Source: Hyphomonas atlantica corrig. (GTDB taxonomy: Bacteria > Pseudomonadota > Alphaproteobacteria > Caulobacterales > Hyphomonadaceae). From it: a stretch of DNA of 64,000 bases. Positions 58,438 to 64,000 of the stretch are shown here, one piece after another. The stretch is from assembly GCF_000682715.1 (NCBI RefSeq), contig NZ_AWFH01000001.1:124001-188000 (forward strand). The letters run 5' to 3'. A program made the translations under genes and the position numbers. Every line of letters begins with the position of its first letter. Position 1 is the first letter of the stretch. Under the pieces are notes generated by a model. That model was given only the letters and a program-made list of their open reading frames with translations, was not told where the DNA came from and searched no databases.

Positions 58438-59346
58438 ATGGAATTCGAGATCATCACCACCGGCCTGCGCTTTCCGGAAGGTCCGGTTGTCATGGCAGAT
58501 GGCAGCGTCATCGTCGTTGAAATCGAGAAGAAATGCGTCACCCGCTGCTGGGGAGACGGCAAGACAGAGATCATCGCGCACACCGGGGGCGGCCCGAACG
58601 GGCTGGCCATCGGGCCGGATGGTGCGCTTTGGGTCTGCAACAATGGCGGCTTCATCTACACCGAAATGGACGGGCTTCTCATCCCCGGCAATTGCCCGGA
58701 TGATTATGATGGCGGTCGGATCGAGCGGATCGATCTGTCCACCGGCAAGGTCGAGCGCGTGCTCGACACGGTCGATGGCCACAAGCTGAAGGGCCCGAAC
58801 GATCTTGTCTTCGACAAGGCTGGGAACCTCTATTTCACCGATCACGGCAAGACCTATTCCCGGCACCGGGATTTTGGCGGCCTGTTCTTCCTTGCCAGGG
58901 GGGCAAGCGAAGCAAAGGAACTCGACTTTCACTATACAAGCCCGAACGGTGTCGGCCTCTCCCCTGACGAACAGACGGTCTACATGGCCGACACGCTAAC
59001 TGGTCGCATGTGGGCTTTCGATCTGGAAAGTCCTGGTGTGATCAAGCCTGCTTCGCCTTTCAATGGCGGCCGTGTCGTGGCCACGATGCCCGGCCTGCAA
59101 TACTTTGACAGCCTTGCGATGACCGCCGCAGGAAATGTCTGTGTCGCGACCATCCTGAATGGTGGCATCACCACCATTACGCCCGGCGGAGACTATCACC
59201 ATACGGCCTTTCCCGACCTGATCGTCACCAATATCGCGTTTGGCGGCGATGATATGCAGGATGCCTATGTCACCTTCTCCAGCACCGGACAGCTGGCGAA
59301 ATGTCGTTGGCCAGAGCCCGGCCTGAAGCTGAACTTCAATGCCTGA
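58438..59346 (+). CDS. SMP-30/gluconolactonase family protein
   Basis: A 302-residue six-bladed beta-propeller of the SMP-30/gluconolactonase/LRE-like family. Visible are FEIITTGLRFPEGPVVMADG (metal-binding Glu), GGGPNGLAIGPDGALWVCNN, KGPNDLVFDKAGNLYFTDHG (Asn and Asp) and TSPNGVGLSPDEQTVYMADT. It probably hydrolyses a sugar or other lactone. GAGGAGG precedes ATG 58438. The MBL gene follows after 24 bp, so the two are likely cotranscribed. Confidence 0.9.
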   Translation: MEFEIITTGLRFPEGPVVMADGSVIVVEIEKKCVTRCWGDGKTEIIAHTGGGPNGLAIGPDGALWVCNNGGFIYTEMDGLLIPGNCPDDYDGGRIERIDLSTGKVERVLDTVDGHKLKGPNDLVFDKAGNLYFTDHGKTYSRHRDFGGLFFLARGASEAKELDFHYTSPNGVGLSPDEQTVYMADTLTGRMWAFDLESPGVIKPASPFNGGRVVATMPGLQYFDSLAMTAAGNVCVATILNGGITTITPGGDYHHTAFPDLIVTNIAFGGDDMQDAYVTFSSTGQLAKCRWPEPGLKLNFNA

Positions 59347-59370
59347 TATGACAAATGGGGAGGAAAGGTC

Positions 59371-60447
59371 ATGAAAATCGTGAAGTACATCCTGATCGGT
59401 ACAGGCATTCTGATCGCCTTGCTGCTCGGTGCGCGCGCCGTGTTCAGCGTGCAGATCGGCGAAGCCCTGTTCCGTTCAGCCGTAAAGGCGAATCTCGGGC
59501 AGAGCGCGCTGGCCGATGCACCTGATGGATTGAGCGCCATTCTGGTCGGCACCGGCTCTCCCCTGCCAGATCCGGGACGCGTCGGCCCGATGACTGTTGT
59601 TGCCGCCGGAGATCGCATCTTCATCATAGATGCTGGCTCCGGCTCGGCCCGGCGGTTTGGAGAACTTCGTCTGCCATGGGGCAATGTGGAAGCCGTCTTC
59701 CTGACGCATTTCCATTCCGACCATATCGACGGACTCGGTGAAGTGATGCTGCAGCACTGGGCGGCAGGCGGCACCAAGACACCTTTGGCGCTGCATGGCC
59801 CGAACGGGGTCGAGCGGATCGCCGCTGGATTCACGCACGCCTATGCTCAGGATACGACATATCGGATCGCGCATCATGGCGCCGAAGTGATCTCACCCTC
59901 TGGCCAGGGCGCTGAGGCCGTCGCCTTCACGCCTTCAGGCCGACCGGAAATCGTCTACGAAAAAGATGGGCTGACCGTCTCAGCCGTCTCGGTGGATCAC
60001 AGTCCGATTGAGCCTGCAGTTGCCTACCGCTTTGATTATCGGGGTCGATCCGTCACGATTTCAGGCGATACAGTGAAAGATGACCGGCTGGTGACGCTGG
60101 CAAACGACACGGACCTCCTGATCCACGAAGCTCTGAACGCCGACATGGTCAGTGTGGTTCGCGACGAACTCTCGGCCAATGGAGAGACGCGGCTGGCCGC
60201 AATCATGAACGACATTCTGGACTATCACACGACGCCAGTTGAAGCCGCAGAAGTCGCCCACGCCGCCAATGTTCGCATGCTGGCACTCAGCCATATCGTG
60301 CCGGCGCAGCCGAGCCGCCTGCTTTATCCCGCCTATCTGAAAGGCACGGCCAAAGCCTATGACGGCCCGATCATCATGGGCGAAGACGGAATGATGTTCA
60401 CGCTGCCAGCGGGATCTGACAAGATTGAACGCAGGCGATTGAATTGA
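59371..60447 (+). CDS. Membrane-anchored metallo-beta-lactamase-fold hydrolase
   Basis: A 358-residue MBL-fold protein with an N-terminal membrane helix (about residues 5-27, uncleaved). The zinc motif is FLTHFHSDHIDGLG, with VDHSPIEPAVAYRFDYRGRS, then SGDTVKDDRL and a late LALSHIVPA supplying further ligands. It resembles RNase Z/arylsulfatase-like enzymes rather than antibiotic lactamases. GGAGG lies upstream. It probably works in the periplasm with the SMP-30 enzyme; the substrate is unknown. Confidence 0.88.
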   Translation: MKIVKYILIGTGILIALLLGARAVFSVQIGEALFRSAVKANLGQSALADAPDGLSAILVGTGSPLPDPGRVGPMTVVAAGDRIFIIDAGSGSARRFGELRLPWGNVEAVFLTHFHSDHIDGLGEVMLQHWAAGGTKTPLALHGPNGVERIAAGFTHAYAQDTTYRIAHHGAEVISPSGQGAEAVAFTPSGRPEIVYEKDGLTVSAVSVDHSPIEPAVAYRFDYRGRSVTISGDTVKDDRLVTLANDTDLLIHEALNADMVSVVRDELSANGETRLAAIMNDILDYHTTPVEAAEVAHAANVRMLALSHIVPAQPSRLLYPAYLKGTAKAYDGPIIMGEDGMMFTLPAGSDKIERRRLN

Positions 60448-60501
60448 ACGCCACCGGGACGCGCTCATCCTTTGCGACGTCTCAATTTCACAAGCGCCAG
60501 A

Positions 60502-60837
60502 CTAGCTTGTTTCCAACAAGGCTTCCGTGATCTCGGTCTGGTGCGCTTCGCCCCACTCGCACAAAGAAACGAACGCCGCACTGAGACCTCTTCCAAAATC
60601 GGTCAGGGCATAATCTACGCGCGGCGGCACTTCGCCATGGTCCGTGCGGCTGACAATGCCATGGCGTTCCATCTCCTTGAGTTGCTGGATCAGCATCTTG
60701 TCACTGACCCCGTCGATACTGCGTTTCAGTTCGCCATACCGCATGGGCTGGCGCGCAAGAAAAAACAGGATCAGCGGTTTCCATTTGCCGCCAATCAGAC
60801 GGAGTGCAGCGTCCAGTCCGCAAATAAAGGGTCTCAT
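60502..60837 (-). CDS. HxlR family transcriptional regulator
   Basis: A 111-residue winged-helix regulator. HxlR marks: MRPFICGLDAALRLIGGKWK, PLILFFLARQPMRYGELKRS, SDKMLIQQLKEMERHGIV and a Cys at position 6 that may sense electrophiles. ATG 60837 was chosen; the frame upstream crosses the operator. It is divergent from an SDR gene, the likely target. Confidence 0.92.
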   Translation of the reverse strand: MRPFICGLDAALRLIGGKWKPLILFFLARQPMRYGELKRSIDGVSDKMLIQQLKEMERHGIVSRTDHGEVPPRVDYALTDFGRGLSAAFVSLCEWGEAHQTEITEALLETS

Positions 60838-60866
60838 CGAGTACTGCCTCCCAAAGTTTCTTTGAT

Positions 60867-60898
60867 ACTTACCAAATAGTGCATACTTGTCCAAAAGT
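60867..60898. promoter_or_regulatory. Tandem HxlR operator
   Basis: ACTTACCAAATAGT (60867-60880) and ACTTGTCCAAAAGT (60885-60898) are related imperfect palindromes, 18 bp apart. They occupy the gap between the divergent hxlR and SDR genes. TACTTG...CAAA also occurs upstream of the AhpD-like gene. Confidence 0.6.
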
Positions 60899-60946
60899 AA
60901 GCTGCTCCCCAGCTAGCCATCTCCAACGCGGAAAAGGAGATTGGAC

Positions 60947-61681
60947 ATGGGAAAGCTTGAAGGAAAAGTCGCAGTCATTACGGGCGGAGGGTCCGGCATC
61001 GGACTCGCCACGGCAAAGCGCTTCATAGATGACGGCGCAATCGTTTACCTTTTCGGACGTCGGATAGACGTGCTTGAGAACGCAGTTCAGCAATTGGGGC
61101 CCAATGCACGTGCCATCCCCGGCGACGTTACCCGGCAGGAGGATCTCGATCATCTTTATGCTCAGGTCGAGAAGGAGCACGGCCAGATTGATATTCTGTT
61201 TGCGAATGCCGGGCTGGGCGATCTGGCGGCGCTGGGCGATATCACGCCGGAACAGTTCGACCTCACCTTCGGCGTCAATGTGAAAGGAACGCTGTTCACG
61301 GTTCAGAAAGCGCTACCGCTCTTGAAAGCTGGCAGCTCAATCATCCTGACAGGGTCGACCACCGGCGTGATGGGAACCCCAGCCTTCAGTGTCTACAGTG
61401 CGTCGAAAGCCGCTATTCGGAATTTCGCTCGCAGTTGGGCACAGGATCTTCGGGGATCCGGCATTCGCGTCAACGTCCTCGTGCCCGGCGGAACCGAAAC
61501 CGAAACTGTCATGCGTGACATCGGGGCCGATGCCATGAACCAGATTGGTGCCTCCAGCCCCCTTGGCCGGCTGGGCTATCCGACAGAAACGGCTGCTGTT
61601 GCCGCCTTCCTGGCGTCGGAGGACAGCAGCTACATGACGGGCGGCGAAGTCTTCGTGGATGGCGGCCTCGCACAAGTTTAA
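60947..61681 (+). CDS. Short-chain dehydrogenase/reductase
   Basis: A 244-residue classical SDR. Rossmann TGGGSGIGLATA, catalytic Tyr and Lys in YSASKAAIRNF, NNAG-equivalent FANAGLGD, and NVLVPGGTETETVM. A substrate cannot be read from the sequence; HxlR/SDR pairs commonly respond to quinones or aldehydes. AAGGAG precedes ATG 60947. Confidence 0.92.
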   Translation: MGKLEGKVAVITGGGSGIGLATAKRFIDDGAIVYLFGRRIDVLENAVQQLGPNARAIPGDVTRQEDLDHLYAQVEKEHGQIDILFANAGLGDLAALGDITPEQFDLTFGVNVKGTLFTVQKALPLLKAGSSIILTGSTTGVMGTPAFSVYSASKAAIRNFARSWAQDLRGSGIRVNVLVPGGTETETVMRDIGADAMNQIGASSPLGRLGYPTETAAVAAFLASEDSSYMTGGEVFVDGGLAQV

Positions 61682-61829
61682 GCCGCCCCAGGGGCCGGTT
61701 CTCAAACGTGGTTAGTTGCTCCATATCCGAGGATCGGCCCCCGGCCCTCAATGCCCCCACCGGCAAACAGCGGCAATCCGAACGCCAGGGGCTGGACTAG
61801 GCCGCGAGCATTCCCTAGTTGCAACCGTC

Positions 61830-62927
61830 ATGAAACACAGACTGATCGCGACAATCGCCGCAGCCCTGCTGGCGTCCGGCTGCACCGCCGAACTCCCTGC
61901 GCCAGACACGCACGCCACTACGCACGGCGTCGAGTTTGCCGACTCGAGCGAACTCTCCACGCTATTGGAGGAGCTCTCCTTCTCTGGCACGCTCATCGTC
62001 AGCAAGGGTGACGACACCCTGCTGCGTGAAGCTGTAAATACGTCTTCGATAGAAGACACCACAGATATCACTTTGGAAACCCGTTTTCCCATCGCCTCCA
62101 TGACAAAGAGCTTCACGGCGGCGCTGGTTCTGACGCTGGTTGACGAGGGCAAGCTCGGTTTAGATCAGACGCTGGCTGAATTGCTGCCGGACTTTGACGC
62201 ACCCTACGCTGACAAGGTCACGGTCCGCCACCTGCTGCAAAACCGGTCTGGCATTCCACACTACATCGACATACCCGGCTGGTTCGACAATGATGTGAAG
62301 CGCGCCTTCACAGACAAGTCCTTCATGAAAGCAGTCGAAGGGCTGGATCTGAAGTTCACACCCGGCAGCGATTATCTGTACTCCAACGTCAATTACTTCT
62401 TGTTGGCGCTCATCATTGATCGCTATTCGGGCATGGACTACGAGGCCAGTCTGCAGAAGCAGATCCTGGATCCGCTCGGCATGACGGCAACCGGTCAACT
62501 CTATCAGGATCCAGACGGACTTGCCGTAAACTACCTCAAGCATAGTGACGGCACTTACGAAATTATCCCCGTCGTGAACCCGGTTCTGTTTCGCGGCACT
62601 GCCTCCATGGTATCCACTGCGGACGACCTGAACACATGGGGACACGCTGTCATCGATGGCAAGATCTATTCGGAGGCGGCGGAAGCAGAAGCGTTCCATA
62701 CCGACACGCCAATGGCCTGGACCGTTGCGGAGCTCCCCGTCTCTGAAGAACAGAGCGTTAGTGTCACCTATTATAATGGACGTCTGATCGGATATCTCAG
62801 CTTGATCATGCTGGTCCCGGATGAGGATGGCGTAGTCGTCATCCTGAACAACAACACAGTCGGCTACGAGAACATGATCGGTCTGGCTGCGACATTGGCT
62901 ACAAATTATTTCGGCAACGAGAACTAG
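61830..62927 (+). CDS. Serine hydrolase lipoprotein, class C beta-lactamase-like
   Basis: A 365-residue beta-lactamase-family serine hydrolase. The signal peptide ends in a lipobox (AALLASGC). The catalytic SxxK is in PIASMTKSFTAALVL, and YxN in YLYSNVNYF. A C-terminal sheet (MAWTVAELPVSEEQSVSVTY) replaces the usual KTG region, which is not obvious. Probably a peptidase or esterase in the envelope. ATG 61830 was used. Confidence 0.87.
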   Translation: MKHRLIATIAAALLASGCTAELPAPDTHATTHGVEFADSSELSTLLEELSFSGTLIVSKGDDTLLREAVNTSSIEDTTDITLETRFPIASMTKSFTAALVLTLVDEGKLGLDQTLAELLPDFDAPYADKVTVRHLLQNRSGIPHYIDIPGWFDNDVKRAFTDKSFMKAVEGLDLKFTPGSDYLYSNVNYFLLALIIDRYSGMDYEASLQKQILDPLGMTATGQLYQDPDGLAVNYLKHSDGTYEIIPVVNPVLFRGTASMVSTADDLNTWGHAVIDGKIYSEAAEAEAFHTDTPMAWTVAELPVSEEQSVSVTYYNGRLIGYLSLIMLVPDEDGVVVILNNNTVGYENMIGLAATLATNYFGNEN

Positions 62928-64000
62928 TCTTCGAACACAATGTCGGGTGTCGGCTTGGTCGCCAGTCCGTCCAGTTCGATGGCAACCTTGCGGGCCAGTT
63001 CGTGAAACAGCTGGCCAGCTGTTTCGTCGGTCAACGCCGCTGGCTGGCCGGAATCGCCGCCTTCGCGGACCGCCTGAAGCATCGGCAGTTCAGCCAGCAG
63101 AGGCAAGCCGAGGGCGTTGGCCGTGGCCGAACCGCCGCCCTGCCCCATCAGGTAATGCCGGTTGCCGGCCGGGTCTTCAAACCAGCTCATCGTCTCGACA
63201 ATACCCAGCACCGGCACTTCGGTTTTCGCGAACATGGCAGCGCCGCGCCGGACATCAGCCAAGGCAACTTCCTGCGGTGTCGTGACGATCAGCGCCGCGG
63301 TCACCGGAATGCGTTGGGCAATGGTCAATTGTGCATCGCCCGTGCCCGGCGGAGTGTCGATGATGAGTATGTCCAGCGGGTCTTCCGGAGTGCCCCATTC
63401 GGCATCGTTCAGCATCTGCGTGATCGCTGACATGACAATCGGTCCGCGCCAGATCATCGGTGCGTCCGGGTCGGACAAATAGCCGATCGACAAGGTCTTC
63501 AGGCCTGCCGCCTCGACGGGCAGCAGTTTTCCGCTCTCCTGAGACGTGGTTGGCTCGCTTGAAACCGTGCCCAGCATGGTGGGAATGGACGGCCCATAAA
63601 TGTCGGCATCCATCAGCCCGACCTTCATGCCCGCCTTCGCCATGGCCACGGCCAGATTGACCGAGACTGTGGACTTACCCACACCGCCCTTGGCACTGGC
63701 GACGACCAGAATGCGGGAAATGCCGGGAATGGAAGATTTAGGCGCAGCAGACGGCACCTTGCCCTGCTGCAGGGCGTCGTCAGACAGCCGGGCGCCTTTC
63801 CGCACGCGTTTCGAGGCGGGTGTGTGAGACAAGTGAACTTCCTTTGAAGGGGCGCTGGCGGCGCGCTCAGCCGTCAGGACGCTGCTGACAGAGCTCACGC
63901 CCGAGATCAGTTCAACCTTGCCCTCGGCTTCGATTCGGCGCGCCTCGGCGGCCTCTGGCTGAGCCGGATCGGCCTTGATCACCAGCACCACCCGGCCGTC
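62924..64000 (-). CDS. apbC: Mrp/NBP35 family P-loop ATPase (cut by window edge)
   Basis: About 358 C-terminal residues of an Mrp/ApbC ATPase that carries iron-sulfur clusters; the N-terminus runs past the right edge. The deviant Walker A is VVASAKGGVGKSTVSVNLAV, then LMDADIYGPSIPTMLG and LIIDTPPGTGDAQLTIAQ. A remnant of the N-terminal DUF59 domain is visible (VELISGVSSVSSV). The usual CxxC in the C-terminal part is absent: ETMSWFEDPAGNRHYLMGQG has no Cys. It is convergent with the serine hydrolase gene, overlapping by four bases. Confidence 0.92.
   Translation of the reverse strand, partial: DGRVVLVIKADPAQPEAAEARRIEAEGKVELISGVSSVSSVLTAERAASAPSKEVHLSHTPASKRVRKGARLSDDALQQGKVPSAAPKSSIPGISRILVVASAKGGVGKSTVSVNLAVAMAKAGMKVGLMDADIYGPSIPTMLGTVSSEPTTSQESGKLLPVEAAGLKTLSIGYLSDPDAPMIWRGPIVMSAITQMLNDAEWGTPEDPLDILIIDTPPGTGDAQLTIAQRIPVTAALIVTTPQEVALADVRRGAAMFAKTEVPVLGIVETMSWFEDPAGNRHYLMGQGGGSATANALGLPLLAELPMLQAVREGGDSGQPAALTDETAGQLFHELARKVAIELDGLATKPTPDIVFED

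Noticed and set aside
1-64000. tRNA genes, CRISPR arrays, insertion sequences or prophage
   Set aside because: No T-arm/acceptor pattern, regularly spaced repeats, transposase, integrase or phage structural gene was seen.

Overview
The window is GC-rich chromosomal DNA of an alphaproteobacterium. The gene content and order (yqeY-dnaG-rpoD beside carA, hisS-hisZ-hisG with short-form HisG, rpsT-dnaA-dnaN-recF, alternative carboxyspermidine polyamine genes, GANTC sites near dnaA) suggest Hyphomonadaceae/Caulobacterales, perhaps Hyphomonas or a relative. The family placement is an inference from gene content. No phage, insertion sequence, CRISPR array or tRNA gene was seen.

Layout. 1-6 kb: rpoD (cut by the left edge), dnaG, a PRC-barrel lipoprotein and a YqeY protein on the minus strand, divergent from carA. 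6-13 kb: an orphan TetR with a clear operator, a large GH3 glycosidase lipoprotein, and EVE, DUF3445 and methyltransferase genes. 13-22.7 kb: a DMT exporter, a peptidoglycan amidase, YihY, a phosphatase, an acyl-CoA-dehydrogenase-fold enzyme, an amidohydrolase/TetR divergent pair, an enoyl-CoA hydratase, and LysR divergent from a Tat-exported hydrolase. 22.7-23.3 kb: the RNase P RNA followed by two 80-bp structured repeats. 23.3-31.3 kb: DUF1428, DUF2959, aldolase, pteridine-reductase-like SDR and Ca/Na antiporter genes with a tiny upstream membrane ORF; then Nudix, a candidate small RNA, a phosphatidyltransferase, hslO and yidD. 31.3-42.2 kb: radical SAM divergent from MFS, argF, an iron-box-preceded small protein, carboxyspermidine dehydrogenase, arsI-arsR, a thioesterase, a sulfotransferase, nspC, a YHYH/excalibur protein, a nitrilase and argD. 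42.2-46.2 kb: a 400-bp intergenic region with operator and RNA structure, then the hisG-hisZ-hisS operon read leftward from a leader peptide with six His codons. 46-49.5 kb: thioesterase, ABC1 kinase, enoyl-CoA hydratase, rpsT. 49.5-54 kb: dnaA-dnaN-recF. 54-64 kb: a TadG-like protein, thyA, an AhpD-like protein, a queuosine-precursor-type transporter, folA, an SMP-30 enzyme, an MBL hydrolase, an HxlR/SDR divergent pair, a class-C-type serine hydrolase and Mrp (cut by the right edge).

Themes. Replication and transcription core genes lie at both ends (rpoD, dnaG; dnaA, dnaN, recF; thyA, folA for dTMP). Arginine genes (argF, argD), carA and the polyamine genes share nitrogen precursors. The most interesting unexplained signals are regulatory: the apparently leaderless His-rich leader peptide before hisS-hisZ-hisG; a promoter with an 11-bp-arm operator feeding a three-way-junction RNA between argD and hisG; a hairpin that closes the hslO ribosome binding site; paired iron-box-like repeats before a 63-residue protein; a shared HxlR-type operator at two loci; and structured tandem repeats after rnpB.
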